Assembly: GCF_014195635.1 (NCBI RefSeq)
Contig: NZ_JACICC010000005.1
Span: 186,001 to 250,000, forward strand
Direction of reading: 5' to 3'
Source: Pseudochelatococcus contaminans
GTDB taxonomy: Bacteria > Pseudomonadota > Alphaproteobacteria > Rhizobiales > Beijerinckiaceae
Length of the DNA stretch: 64,000 nt
Shown one piece after another: positions 53,516 to 62,783 of the stretch. Position 1 is the stretch's first letter. Every line of letters begins with the position of its first letter. A program made the position numbers and the translations under genes. The notes beneath the pieces were generated by a model, which saw only the letters and a list, made by a program, of their open reading frames with translations, was not told where the DNA came from and ran no database searches.

Positions 53516-54433
53516 TCAGGCCAGCACCCAGTGGCCTCTCCCGACCTCGCGCAGCTTCGCATCCGAAGCCACCTCTCCATCGTCGCCAGCGATCTGGCGA
53601 CGCGACGCCTCGCGGTCTGGATCGGGGATCGGAATGGCCGAAATCAGCGCCCGGGTATAGGGGTGGCGGGCATCGTCAAACACGGCGCCGACCGGCCCGT
53701 ATTCAACGATCCGGCCCCGCCGCATGACCGCCACCCGGTGGCTGATATGCCGGACCATGCCGAGATCATGGGCAATGAAAAGGTAGGATAATCCCGTTTC
53801 GTCCTGAAGATCGAGAAGCAGATTGATGATCTGCGCCTGGATCGAAACGTCGAGGGCGGTAATCGGCTCGTCAGCGACAATCAGTTCCGGTTCGAGCGAC
53901 AGTGCCCGCGCAATACCGATACGTTGCCGCTGGCCGCCCGAGAATTCGTGCGGATAACGGTCGAGCTGTCCCGGGTCCAGCCCCACGCGGCGGAACAGGC
54001 CCGCGACACGATCCCGCAACCCACTCTGAGACGTCTCGACGCCGTGGGCGCGCAACCCTGCGCCGACAATGTCCCCGACGCGCCGGCGCGGGTTCAGCGA
54101 AGCATACGGATCCTGAAAAACGACCTGCAACCGCCGCCGCAGATCGATCAGCCCCTGCCCCCGCAGATCGGTGATATCCCTGCCGTCGAAGACGATTCGG
54201 CCTGCGTCTGCATCATCAAGACGCATGATCAGCCTGCCGACTGTGCTCTTGCCCGATCCCGATTCACCGACGAGCCCCAGCGTTTCGCCACGGCCGATCG
54301 TGAAAGAGACATCATCGACCGCCGGTACCACATGCCGGTGGCGGCTGAATATGCCTGCATCGCCCCGATAGTGCCGCACGAGACCCTCGACCCGCAATAG
54401 ATCGGGCGCATTACCCTGTACAGAAGGGATCAT
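53516..54433 (-). CDS. Dipeptide-type ABC ATPase, DppF-like
   Basis: 305 residues: Walker [15 protein letters not shown], signature [15 protein letters not shown], Walker [27 protein letters not shown] and the C-terminal oligopeptide-ATPase tail ([16 protein letters not shown]). Last gene of a five-gene minus-strand operon; its ATG overlaps the DppD-like stop by four bases. Peptide/nickel-type transporters carry peptides, opines, glutathione, metal chelates or aminopolycarboxylates. Confidence 0.93.
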   Translation of the reverse strand: MIPSVQGNAPDLLRVEGLVRHYRGDAGIFSRHRHVVPAVDDVSFTIGRGETLGLVGESGSGKSTVGRLIMRLDDADAGRIVFDGRDITDLRGQGLIDLRRRLQVVFQDPYASLNPRRRVGDIVGAGLRAHGVETSQSGLRDRVAGLFRRVGLDPGQLDRYPHEFSGGQRQRIGIARALSLEPELIVADEPITALDVSIQAQIINLLLDLQDETGLSYLFIAHDLGMVRHISHRVAVMRRGRIVEYGPVGAVFDDARHPYTRALISAIPIPDPDREASRRQIAGDDGEVASDAKLREVGRGHWVLA

Positions 54434-55509
54434 GTTCCCATCTCCGTCAGCGCCTGCGGGGATGCATCCCTATGGGCGACCGCGCGCAGGACTTGCGGCA
54501 GGTCATACCATGCAGCAACCAGATGACCCGGAGCACCATCCGCCACCTGCTGCAACGGAGGCGTCTCCGAGAGACAGCGATGCGTGGCGAAACGGTTGCG
54601 CGGCGCGAAGGGATCGCCCACCGGCACCTGCGTCATGTCCGGCGGCTGGCCGGGAATCTGGCGGAGGCGCGGCCGTCGTCCCGCCAGTGAAGGCGCATGC
54701 ATCTCTGCATCCGGCAGCGAGTTCAGCAGCCCCCACGTATAGGCACTGCGCGTATCGTGAAAAACGGCCCGGACGGGTCCGCGCTCCATGATGCGGCCGC
54801 CGTACATCACCTGCACAGTGTCGGCGATGCTCGCCACCACACCCATATCATGGGTAATCCAGATCATCGCCATACCGAGCTGGCGGCGCAGATCCTTCAT
54901 GAGATCGATGATCTGTGCCTGCACCAGAACGTCGAGAGCCGTTGTCGGTTCATCGGCTATCAGCAGGGCCGGCTCGCAGGCAATACCGATGGCGATCATC
55001 GCGCGCTGGCGCATGCCGCCCGAAAACTGATGAGGAAAATGCCTGGCCCGCCGGCGTGGCTCGGGAATGCCCACGATATCCAGCAGATCGAGCGCCCGCG
55101 CTTCAGCAGTCCGGGGCGATACCCCATGACTGGTAATGGCCTCGGCAATCTGCTCGCCCACGGTCAAGACCGGATTGAGCGAACTCATCGGGTCCTGAAA
55201 CACGAAGCCGATCCGGCTACCCCGCAGCCGTCGCAATTCTGCTTCCGGCATGCCGATCAGTTCCTTGCCCGCGAAAACGGCGCTGCCACCAACCTCGACG
55301 GCGGCACCCGCACCGGTATACCGCCCTGTGCCAAGGAGGCCAGGCATGGCAAGGACATGTGCGCTCTTGCCGCTGCCGCTCTCTCCCACGACAGCAAGGG
55401 TTTCTCCGCGAGCCAGCGAATAACTGACCCCATTGACCGCATACACCTTGCCGCGGTCTTGCGAAAAGCGAACCGTCAGGTCGGATACATCGAGAAGAGG
55501 CGTGGTCAT
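54430..55509 (-). CDS. Dipeptide-type ABC ATPase, DppD-like
   Basis: 359 residues from the ATG at 55509, overlapping the permease stop by four bases; the open frame further upstream is a shadow of that permease. Walker [34 protein letters not shown], signature FSGGMRQRAMIAIGI, Walker B ALLIADEPTTALD, WITHDMGVVASIAD. Pairs with the DppF-like subunit. Confidence 0.92.
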   Translation of the reverse strand: MTTPLLDVSDLTVRFSQDRGKVYAVNGVSYSLARGETLAVVGESGSGKSAHVLAMPGLLGTGRYTGAGAAVEVGGSAVFAGKELIGMPEAELRRLRGSRIGFVFQDPMSSLNPVLTVGEQIAEAITSHGVSPRTAEARALDLLDIVGIPEPRRRARHFPHQFSGGMRQRAMIAIGIACEPALLIADEPTTALDVLVQAQIIDLMKDLRRQLGMAMIWITHDMGVVASIADTVQVMYGGRIMERGPVRAVFHDTRSAYTWGLLNSLPDAEMHAPSLAGRRPRLRQIPGQPPDMTQVPVGDPFAPRNRFATHRCLSETPPLQQVADGAPGHLVAAWYDLPQVLRAVAHRDASPQALTEMGT

Positions 55510-56390
55510 CCGGGGCGTCCTCGCGGGTTGAGGGCGTCGCGCAAACCATCGCCGATGGCGTTGAACCCGGCGACGGCAATCGTGATCATCAACCCCGGCA
55601 GGATGGCGAGCCAAGGCGCCGAGTTGAAATACTGTTGCGCTTTCTGCAACATGTTGCCCCAGCTCGCGACAGGCGGCTGGATACCGTAACCCAGATAGCT
55701 GACATAAGATTCGAGCAGAATCGCACGTGCCACGATCAGCGTCGCGGCCACGCATAGCGGCGCGGCGACATTGGGCAAAAGCTCCCCGATCATGATCCGC
55801 CAGTCTCGCAACCCGAGAGCGCGTGCGGCGGCGATGAATTCGCGCTGGCATAACTCCTGCACACTGGAATGCACCAGCCTCGCGACGCTCATCCATGCGG
55901 TCAGGCCGATGATGATTGTCGTTGTAACGACACCGGGACTTGTAAGCGCGGCCAACGTCAGCAACAGGAAGATCGACGGGAAGCAGAGCATGCCATCCAC
56001 GAAGCGCATCAGCCCGTGGCCGAGTATGCCACGGTAAAAACCCGCGACGATACCGACAAAGCCGCCCACAAATACACTGATCGACATGGCCAGAATGCCG
56101 ATAAGAAGCGAATAGCGCCCCGCATCGAGTATACGCGCCAGCAAATCGCGGCCCATTTCATCCGTTCCGAGCACATGCCCGTCCGAGAAGGGCAGCAGAA
56201 ACCGGCCGCGCATGTTGATGGTCAACGGATCATGACGCAGCAGAAACGGGCCAAGCGCACACGCCAGCACCAGCAGCACGACCAGCGCCAGACCGACCGC
56301 CGCCATGCGGCGGCGCAGGAAGCGGTGAAAAACCGTCGTATTTGCACGTGCCGGAGCGGCGGATGCGGCCGGAAACGATTCCACACTCAT
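55506..56390 (-). CDS. Dipeptide-type ABC permease, DppC-like
   Basis: 294 residues. N-terminal helix after FLRRRMAAVG, the loop HDPLTINMRGRFLLPFSDGH, VLGTDEMGRDLLARILDAGR of the OppC/DppC family, and the EAA loop FIAAARALGLRDWRIMIGEL. Inner-membrane channel subunit. Start overlaps the upstream stop by four bases. Confidence 0.92.
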   Translation of the reverse strand: MSVESFPAASAAPARANTTVFHRFLRRRMAAVGLALVVLLVLACALGPFLLRHDPLTINMRGRFLLPFSDGHVLGTDEMGRDLLARILDAGRYSLLIGILAMSISVFVGGFVGIVAGFYRGILGHGLMRFVDGMLCFPSIFLLLTLAALTSPGVVTTTIIIGLTAWMSVARLVHSSVQELCQREFIAAARALGLRDWRIMIGELLPNVAAPLCVAATLIVARAILLESYVSYLGYGIQPPVASWGNMLQKAQQYFNSAPWLAILPGLMITIAVAGFNAIGDGLRDALNPRGRPG

Positions 56391-57376
56391 CGACGGCGCA
56401 ACCTCGGGTCAGCGACACCGTAGAGCGTATCGGCGATCAGGTTGCTTGAAATGACGAGGATAGCGGAGAAAATCAGCATACCGAGAATGACCGGATAATC
56501 GCGATAGGAAATTGAGTCGAAGAACAGGCGCCCCATGCCCGGCCATGTGAAAACCGTCTCGGTCACCAGCGCTCCGCCGAAAAGCGACGGCAGTTCGAGA
56601 CCGATCAGCGTGATCATCGGCAGGAGGGCATTACGGAGCACATGGTGGAAGAGAAGCCGCGAGCGCAAGACGCCCTTCGCCCGCGCTGTGCGAATGTAAT
56701 CTTGCGCCAGTGTCTCCAGAACGGCGCTGCGCATATAGCGGCTCCAGACGGCGGTGCTCAGCAAGCCCAGTACCAACGCAGGCCCGATGAGATGGTGCAG
56801 GGCGCTCAACCACGAGTCGTCCCCTACCGGCGCGGCATTGCCGGGCGGAATCCATCCCAGACGCTGCGAGAACACGTAAATCACCAGAAGCCCGAACCAG
56901 AAGGTGGGAATGGAAAGGGCGATCATCGTCAGGATGGTCGTGACGCGATCGAAACGTCCGTACTGTCGGACCGCCCCGAGAATACCCGTCGCCAACCCCA
57001 CCGACATGGCGACCGCAGTCGCGGCCAGCATGAGTTTGAACGTCTGACCGATACGCGAGCCGATAACTTCCAGCACGGGTGAATCGTCACGATAGGAACG
57101 TCCCCAATCCCCGACCACAAGCCCGCCGGCCCACCGCAGATATTGTATCGGCGCGGGTTGATCGAGACCGAGCTGACGCTCGAGCCTCTCTACATCTTCC
57201 TGCGTCATGCCCGGGGTTTCCGCGAACATCGCGAGAGGCCCGCCCGGCGTGAGATAGAGCAGGGAAAACCCGACGATCGACACGATCCACAGCAGTATAA
57301 CGCTCTGGATCAGCCGGGCTCCAAAACGCCTGACCATGCTGCCAACGACTCCGCTTGTATTCGACGGCTGAAGCAT
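56387..57376 (-). CDS. Dipeptide-type ABC permease, DppB-like
   Basis: 329 residues if it starts at the ATG at 57376; an ATG at 57337 is an alternative start. OppB/DppB family: long first periplasmic loop after TPGGPLAMFAE, GILGAVRQYGRFDRVTTILT, EAA-like loop QDYIRTARAKGVLRSRLLFH and terminal LIADTLYGVADPRLR. The 57376 start codon lies inside a perfect 22-base palindrome (57373-57394), so translation from it may be restrained by RNA folding. Confidence 0.9.
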   Translation of the reverse strand: MLQPSNTSGVVGSMVRRFGARLIQSVILLWIVSIVGFSLLYLTPGGPLAMFAETPGMTQEDVERLERQLGLDQPAPIQYLRWAGGLVVGDWGRSYRDDSPVLEVIGSRIGQTFKLMLAATAVAMSVGLATGILGAVRQYGRFDRVTTILTMIALSIPTFWFGLLVIYVFSQRLGWIPPGNAAPVGDDSWLSALHHLIGPALVLGLLSTAVWSRYMRSAVLETLAQDYIRTARAKGVLRSRLLFHHVLRNALLPMITLIGLELPSLFGGALVTETVFTWPGMGRLFFDSISYRDYPVILGMLIFSAILVISSNLIADTLYGVADPRLRRR

Positions 57377-57394
57377 CCCCCGGCCGGGGGATGC
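57373..57394 (-). other. Perfect 22-base palindrome over the DppB-like start codon
   Basis: GCATCCCCCGG followed directly by its reverse complement. In the mRNA it would form a very stable GC hairpin that includes the ATG at 57376 and any ribosome site. It lies between the binding-protein gene (stop 57410) and the permease genes. No T-run, so not a standard terminator. Confidence 0.7.
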
Positions 57395-57409
57395 GCACCG
57401 ATACCCGCC

Positions 57410-59080
57410 TTACTTTTCCCAGCGCCAGTCGCGCAGGTTCCATGCATTGACGCGGTAACCGAGGTTAGGCTGATACCCCACGAGACCATTCTTCGTGCCC
57501 TCGATAGACCGGCCCTGAACCAGAGGCAGGTAGGGCAGATCGCGACGGACAATGTCCTGAATCTCGAAGTAAATCTGCTTGCGCCGCTCCCTGTCGAATG
57601 TTCCCACGCCTTCACGCAAGAGGCGATCCACCTCCGGATTGTCATACTGGAAGGTGTTGAGGCCCGTGCCGCCGCGCGCCTGAATGGCCCAGCTACCGAA
57701 ACGGTTGCTGGGATCGGGATCGGAAGCAATCGGCACGATCAGGCCAACGATGATCGAGTCGAACTGGCTCTTGCGCCAGAAATCACCCCAGAGTGCGGCC
57801 GAGGGAGCATTCTTGATGCTGAGATCAACGCCGATCGACCGCCAGTCCTGTTGCAGAAGCTGCTGGAACTGCTCGCGCAGATGATCTCCAGCGATAGTGG
57901 AAATCGAGAAGGCAAGCCGGGTTCCATCCTTTTCACGGATGCCGTCGGCGCCGGGTTTCCATCCGGCTTTGTCGAGAAGCGCGCGGGCAGCACCCAGATC
58001 GAACCTGTGTTCCGGCAAGTCCTTTTTATAGGCCCATGACTGCTCCGGCAGGAAGGACTCCGTCGGGCGCTTGGTTCCGGTGGGATAGATTTCGTTGAAC
58101 ACGGTGTTCTTGTCGAGCGCGAGGTAAAGCGCCTCGCGGACCGCCGGATCCTGAAACTGGGGCAACTGCGTGTTGAGGGCAATGATCTCGACGAACTGAT
58201 TTGGGCTGTAATGCACCTTGACACCAGGCGCGCGCTCCACCTCCTTCGCCAGATCGGGGGCGATGCCCGGAATAAGCACGGCATCGACGGCGCCGGTGAT
58301 GAACTGCGTCTTCAGACCGATCTGATCAGGAATATATTTGAGAACCGCCTGCTTCAGAAATGGTCCCTGACCATGATATTTGTCGTTGGCGACGAGAGAT
58401 ACATGGTCACCCGGCCGTCGTTCTCCGAACCTGAATGGGCCGGTGCCGACCGGGCTATTGTTGAACGAGGGGTCCGCAGGATCCGTTACCCCGGCCAGAA
58501 TATGCTGCGGAGCAATGCCGGCCCAGGCCAGGATCGCAAGATAGGGCGCAAAGGGCCGCTCCAGCCGCCAGCGCACTTCTGTCGGGCTCACTACCTCGAT
58601 ATCGCGCACCAGCTCGTGCCCATGACGACTCGGCGATGGATATGAAGGATTGGCAAGGGTTTCGATGGTGAATTTGACGTCCTCAGCCGTAAACGGCGCG
58701 CCATCGTGCCAAGTCACATCCGGACGCAGCTTTATGCGCCACTCGAGACCATCCGCGGATATGCCGCCATTCTCGACAGATGGCACCTCAACAGCAAGAT
58801 CGGGAACCAGATTGCCTTCAGGACTGAGGCTCCAGAGCGTGCTGAAAACATTGAGATGGACCGCATCATCCACTTCCGTACGGCGTTGCAGCGGATGAAA
58901 CCGCGTTGGCTCCTGCGCGACACCGATAACAACCTGCCCTTCCGGCTCGACCCTTGTTGCGGGCACCTGAGCAAAAACTGATGCAGAGAACAGGTTGAGA
59001 AGCCCGACCGCAGCAACGGCCCGCAAAAACCGCCTGCGAAAGGGACGGGAAAAAATACCCTGAAAAGGCAAACGCGGCAT
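57410..59080 (-). CDS. Dipeptide-type (family 5) ABC substrate-binding protein
   Basis: 556 residues from the ATG at 59080 (GGAG six bases upstream). Signal peptide with FRRRFLRAVAAVGLL and cleavage near SVFAQVPA. Family 5 extracellular binding protein (LEWRIKLRPDVTWHDGAPFT, AEDVKFTIETLANP, PVGTGPFRF, DLPYLPLVQGR). Captures a peptide-like or chelate-like substrate in the periplasm. First gene of the Dpp-type operon; a third copy of the palindromic operator lies 270 bases upstream. Confidence 0.92.
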   Translation of the reverse strand: MPRLPFQGIFSRPFRRRFLRAVAAVGLLNLFSASVFAQVPATRVEPEGQVVIGVAQEPTRFHPLQRRTEVDDAVHLNVFSTLWSLSPEGNLVPDLAVEVPSVENGGISADGLEWRIKLRPDVTWHDGAPFTAEDVKFTIETLANPSYPSPSRHGHELVRDIEVVSPTEVRWRLERPFAPYLAILAWAGIAPQHILAGVTDPADPSFNNSPVGTGPFRFGERRPGDHVSLVANDKYHGQGPFLKQAVLKYIPDQIGLKTQFITGAVDAVLIPGIAPDLAKEVERAPGVKVHYSPNQFVEIIALNTQLPQFQDPAVREALYLALDKNTVFNEIYPTGTKRPTESFLPEQSWAYKKDLPEHRFDLGAARALLDKAGWKPGADGIREKDGTRLAFSISTIAGDHLREQFQQLLQQDWRSIGVDLSIKNAPSAALWGDFWRKSQFDSIIVGLIVPIASDPDPSNRFGSWAIQARGGTGLNTFQYDNPEVDRLLREGVGTFDRERRKQIYFEIQDIVRRDLPYLPLVQGRSIEGTKNGLVGYQPNLGYRVNAWNLRDWRWEK

Positions 59081-59689
59081 CACACACTCCAACACTGAAA
59101 CGGACATGATCATTCGAGGTGATGCGACAAAAAATATAGAAAGAAGTATCGTTCTGCAACTTATTATATAGATTTTATAGATTTTTTTGCTGAGGTATTA
59201 TAATCCGTCGATCCATCATCAAAGAATTTTTTCTATCTAACTGATTTATATGGAATATTTTTTCAGCGCCTCCATCTTTTCTGCTAGATGCGGTTCATGC
59301 AATCGAATGCGAATAGAAGGCCAATCCCCATACATTTGAAAAAAAATGAACAAACCTGTCTGTATGATTCATGCTGACGAGGTGCGCATAAAGTCTGAGC
59401 AAAGCACATTCCGCACCAAAAAACCGAGCCAACGGAACCGATGGAGGTATCGTAATTACTGCCCCTCAACAATCACCGAGCAAAATTCAGGTTGTTGCTG
59501 ACTGGTGATGCCGCGTTCCAGCGCGTACAGGGCCTCAACGCATCGCCTCTCGCTTGAAACTGTGCAAGCGCAACTGCGGAATGTCTTCCGCTCTCGGAAA
59601 GGCATCATTGATGGAGGAGGACAGGTGTCAAATCACCACCTCCAGCGAATGTTGGTATCGGTCTTTTCCTGCCCCGAAAACCAGATCTG
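59081..59689. other. Intergenic leader of the Dpp-type operon
   Basis: About 600 bases without a convincing gene. The part nearest the operon (59110-59280) is AT-rich (TTATTATATAGATTTTATAG) and probably holds the promoter. An operator candidate sits at 59350-59365. Beyond about 59500 the sequence is GC-rich and leads into a transposase remnant. Confidence 0.5.
59350..59365. promoter_or_regulatory. Palindromic operator candidate, site 3
   Basis: ACAAACCTGTCTGTAT: one mismatch to ACAGAC-NN-GTCTGT and the same flanking AT as site 1. Lies upstream of the Dpp-type operon. Confidence 0.55.
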
Positions 59690-59890
59690 CACAGGAGGGG
59701 CGTCACGCCTCGCATCGCAAGGCGTGACATCGAAAGCTCGGCCAAGCTCGGCAAACATTGTTGGGTGGCTGAACGCACATTCGCGTGGATCGACCGATTC
59801 CGCCGCCTGACCATCCGATACGAACGCCACGCCGATCTCTACCGCGCATTCCTCATCATCACTGCAACAGTCATATGTTTCAGGCCATAA
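59690..59890 (+). pseudogene. C-terminal remnant of an IS5-family transposase
   Basis: Frame ending at TAA 59888-59890 reads GVTPRIARRDIESSAKLGKH, CWVAERTFAWIDRFRRLTIR and YERHADLYRAFLIITATVIC, the C-terminal catalytic-Glu block of IS5-type transposases. No N-terminal half was found upstream. It differs in sequence from the remnant at 35473-36083, so it comes from another IS subgroup. It lies 18 bases from the stop of the MFS gene. Confidence 0.75.
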
Positions 59891-59908
59891 GCAGGTTTTT
59901 TGAGGCTC

Positions 59909-61129
59909 TTAGTCAGCGGTCGCTATCGGCTCTGGCTCGGCCGTCGGAGCAAGCTTGTCGTACCACTGCCAGACGAAGAGCGCGAGACAGAAGGGCGCGA
60001 AAGCGTAAAACGCCGCTTGCAGGCTGGCGTATTGTCCGGCAACGGCGCCAACCGTGCCGCCAAGAATAGCGCCCAGCGGCGGCGTCATCAGGATGACGCC
60101 CGAGACCTTGCCTTGGCCGAACCGGGCGCCAATATGCACGACCCGCATCAAGGTGACGGTTTGCAGCAGGCCGAGACTGACCCCGAGCAGCAGGATGCCG
60201 GGCCAGAAACCCGCCGACGTGGCGGCGCTGCCTTGGAGCAGAAGCCCGATCATGGCGACGGAAAAACCGAGCAGGTAGCTGTTGCGAATGCCGATGCGCA
60301 CGATGATGCCGTCAGACCAGAACAGCGCCGCGATGAACGACAGCCCGGCGGCAGTGACGAAGGCGGAGGCCCCGGAGGCATGCATGCCGAACACCTGGAT
60401 CGCGATGGCGACGACAAACATGACCTCGAAAACCATCAGACTTTCGATGAAGATGTCTACGGCGCAAATCCAGCGTAGTTCCCTGTCTCGCAGGAGTTGC
60501 AACAACTGCCCCGGAAAAGTCCGCAACGGCAACCGCTCCGGGACGGCTGAGCGCAGTCTGCCCGTATTGCGCAGCACGATGGGCGAGACAGCAATGGTCA
60601 CGGCAAAGCTGAAAGCCAGCACCCACCACGTTCCCGCATAACCGAGCAGCGCAATCAGCGTGACGGCGAGCGAGGGGCCGATCAGGAACTGGCCGCTCAT
60701 ATGCGTTGCGCGGTACCACGCCGCCTTGCCCGAACCCATCTTGCGGATCTGCTCGAAAAACACGGTGTTGAGCGAGACGAAGCGCAGCGGCATGAAGAAG
60801 CTGATGGCCACAGTGCAGCCCAGTAAAAACGCCGGGTGGGCGACCAGTGGAACAAGCGCATAGGTGGCCCCTGCCAGTGTACTACCCGCCACGAACAGCC
60901 GCCAGGGTCCGAAGTGGTCGACCAGAAATCCTGTCGGCAGGCTCATGAACAGCGTGCCGAACATCTGCCCTGCCACCAGAACACCAAACTGAAATGCATC
61001 GGCCTTCAGCTCGATTGCGTAAAGGGCGGTCGTCAATTTGGCAACGCCGACGCTGGTGCCCATGAGCGATGCCAGCAGGGCGAATACGATCAGGAAACGG
61101 TTGTCCCCAAACCACGTCCTGATCGTCAT
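59909..61129 (-). CDS. MFS transporter
   Basis: 406 residues, about twelve membrane segments. Loop signature PTGFLVDHFGPWRLF near residue 65 and motif-C-like SLAVTLIALLGYAGTW. Start ATG at 61129 overlaps the ATPase stop by four bases, so it belongs to the sulfonate-type ABC operon. It may export a breakdown product or import a related compound; the substrate is not predictable. Confidence 0.87.
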   Translation of the reverse strand: MTIRTWFGDNRFLIVFALLASLMGTSVGVAKLTTALYAIELKADAFQFGVLVAGQMFGTLFMSLPTGFLVDHFGPWRLFVAGSTLAGATYALVPLVAHPAFLLGCTVAISFFMPLRFVSLNTVFFEQIRKMGSGKAAWYRATHMSGQFLIGPSLAVTLIALLGYAGTWWVLAFSFAVTIAVSPIVLRNTGRLRSAVPERLPLRTFPGQLLQLLRDRELRWICAVDIFIESLMVFEVMFVVAIAIQVFGMHASGASAFVTAAGLSFIAALFWSDGIIVRIGIRNSYLLGFSVAMIGLLLQGSAATSAGFWPGILLLGVSLGLLQTVTLMRVVHIGARFGQGKVSGVILMTPPLGAILGGTVGAVAGQYASLQAAFYAFAPFCLALFVWQWYDKLAPTAEPEPIATAD

Positions 61130-61962
61130 ACGGCGACCCGCGTCTCGGTTTCCCGATGCCTGACCGCCGATTTGCCGGATTCGACGCCGAGCAGCCCGAG
61201 TACCTCGTCACGCAGGGCGACAAACTCCGGGCTGGAGCGGTCCTCGCGCGCGGCTGCCGGCACAGGCAGAATGGCGGCGATCCGGCCTGGGCGCGGGTGC
61301 AGAACGACGATCCGATGGCCAAGATACACAGCCTCGTCCACATCGTGGGTGACGAGAACCGCCGTGCTGCCCTCATTGGCGACGATGCGTTTCAATTCGT
61401 CCTGAAGGCGCAGACGCGTCAGAGCATCCAGCGCTCCGAGCGGCTCGTCCAACAGCAGGAAGCGTGGCCTGTTAACGAGCGCGCGGGCGATGGATACGCG
61501 CTGCGCCATGCCGCCGGACAGTTGCCCCGGATAGGCCGTGGCGAAGGCGGACAGGCCGACGAGTTCGAGATGGTCGCGGATTGCCTCTCGCTTCTCCTGC
61601 CGGGTCAAACCGCTGTAAAGCAGCGCTGTACCCACATTTCCCTCGGCAGTCAGCCACGGCAACAGACGATGCTCCTGAAACACGATGGCGCGATCCGGGC
61701 CGGGGCCGGAAACCGTCTCGCCGTTGACGCGCACGTCGCCCTCATAGTCACGGTCGAGGCCCAGGATAAGCCGCAGCAGCGTGGACTTGCCGCAACCGGA
61801 CGCGCCGACAATAGTGATGAACTCTCCGGCCTCCACCGTCAGGTTGATACCGGACAGCACGTGGACATCGTTGTCGCGAACGTGAAACGTCTTTTCAAGG
61901 TTGCGAATGTCGAGCGCCGGAACGCCGCTGGTTGCAGACGCGGAAAAAGATGCATGGCTCAT
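61126..61962 (-). CDS. Nitrate/sulfonate/taurine-type ABC ATPase, SsuB-like
   Basis: 278 residues from the ATG at 61962 (four-base overlap with the permease stop). Walker [17 protein letters not shown]-loop [11 protein letters not shown], signature [15 protein letters not shown], Walker [30 protein letters not shown]. Typical of the Ssu/Tau/Nrt branch. Operates with two permeases and a binding protein encoded upstream. Confidence 0.92.
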   Translation of the reverse strand: MSHASFSASATSGVPALDIRNLEKTFHVRDNDVHVLSGINLTVEAGEFITIVGASGCGKSTLLRLILGLDRDYEGDVRVNGETVSGPGPDRAIVFQEHRLLPWLTAEGNVGTALLYSGLTRQEKREAIRDHLELVGLSAFATAYPGQLSGGMAQRVSIARALVNRPRFLLLDEPLGALDALTRLRLQDELKRIVANEGSTAVLVTHDVDEAVYLGHRIVVLHPRPGRIAAILPVPAAAREDRSSPEFVALRDEVLGLLGVESGKSAVRHRETETRVAV

Positions 61963-62783
61963 CGTGAATTCCACTTCAGAAAGAGTCCCTCGGTCCGTTC
62001 GGCAAGCGAGTTGTAGAACAGACCGACGATGCCGAAGAGAATGATGGTGAGGAACAGCAGATCGATTTCGAAAAGCTGGCTTCCCTCGGTCAGACGTCCG
62101 CCAAGACCCGGGGCGATATTGAGGAAAAGCTCAGCCCCGACGGTGGCAAGCCATGCGTAGATCAGCGCCGCATGGAAGCCGGTGAAGATCGTCGGCAACG
62201 CGTTCGGGATGGCGACGAGCCGCACGTAGTCCCAGCGGGTAAACGACAGGGATTCGGCAAGTTCCTTGTAGGTCTTCGGCACCAGCGTGAGACCGCGCCA
62301 CGTGTTGATGACTATCGGCTGAAAGGCCGCGACCGAAATGAAGGCGATCTTGCCGACATCCGCGCCCCCGAACCACACCGACAGCAGCGGCACCCATGCG
62401 AACAGGGCCGTCTGCCGCTGGGCGAGCACGGTCGGCCCGACGATCTTGGCAAAGCCGCTCGAAATGCCAAGCAAAGCACCAAGCGCCAGACCGATGAAAC
62501 CGCCGATGGCCAGCCCGATGATATTGCGCCGCAGGGTCTCCAGCAGATCGGTCACAATCGTGCCGGAGTGAATTTCGAACCATAGCCTCTCGACGACCGC
62601 AACGGGCGAGGGCAGGAACTTCGCCCGCACCCAGTTGAACTCGTAAGCTGCGAACCACAGGGCAATGATGGCCGCGAACGAGAGCAGCGGCCGCCAGTCC
62701 AGCGCGCGGATGCGGCGGACAAGGGCGGAAACCGGATGCGGTACGGCCACCGCACGCGGCGGAATGATACTGTCAGCGCTCAT
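61959..62783 (-). CDS. Nitrate/sulfonate/taurine-type ABC permease 2, SsuC-like
   Basis: 274 residues from the ATG at 62783 (GGAGG six bases upstream), overlapping the preceding permease gene by 11 bases. Six membrane helices with the coupling loop YKELAESLSFTRWDYVRLVA and AIPNALPTIFTGFHAALIYA. Second of two different SsuC-type permeases, so the channel is probably a heterodimer rather than the usual homodimer. Confidence 0.9.
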   Translation of the reverse strand: MSADSIIPPRAVAVPHPVSALVRRIRALDWRPLLSFAAIIALWFAAYEFNWVRAKFLPSPVAVVERLWFEIHSGTIVTDLLETLRRNIIGLAIGGFIGLALGALLGISSGFAKIVGPTVLAQRQTALFAWVPLLSVWFGGADVGKIAFISVAAFQPIVINTWRGLTLVPKTYKELAESLSFTRWDYVRLVAIPNALPTIFTGFHAALIYAWLATVGAELFLNIAPGLGGRLTEGSQLFEIDLLFLTIILFGIVGLFYNSLAERTEGLFLKWNSR

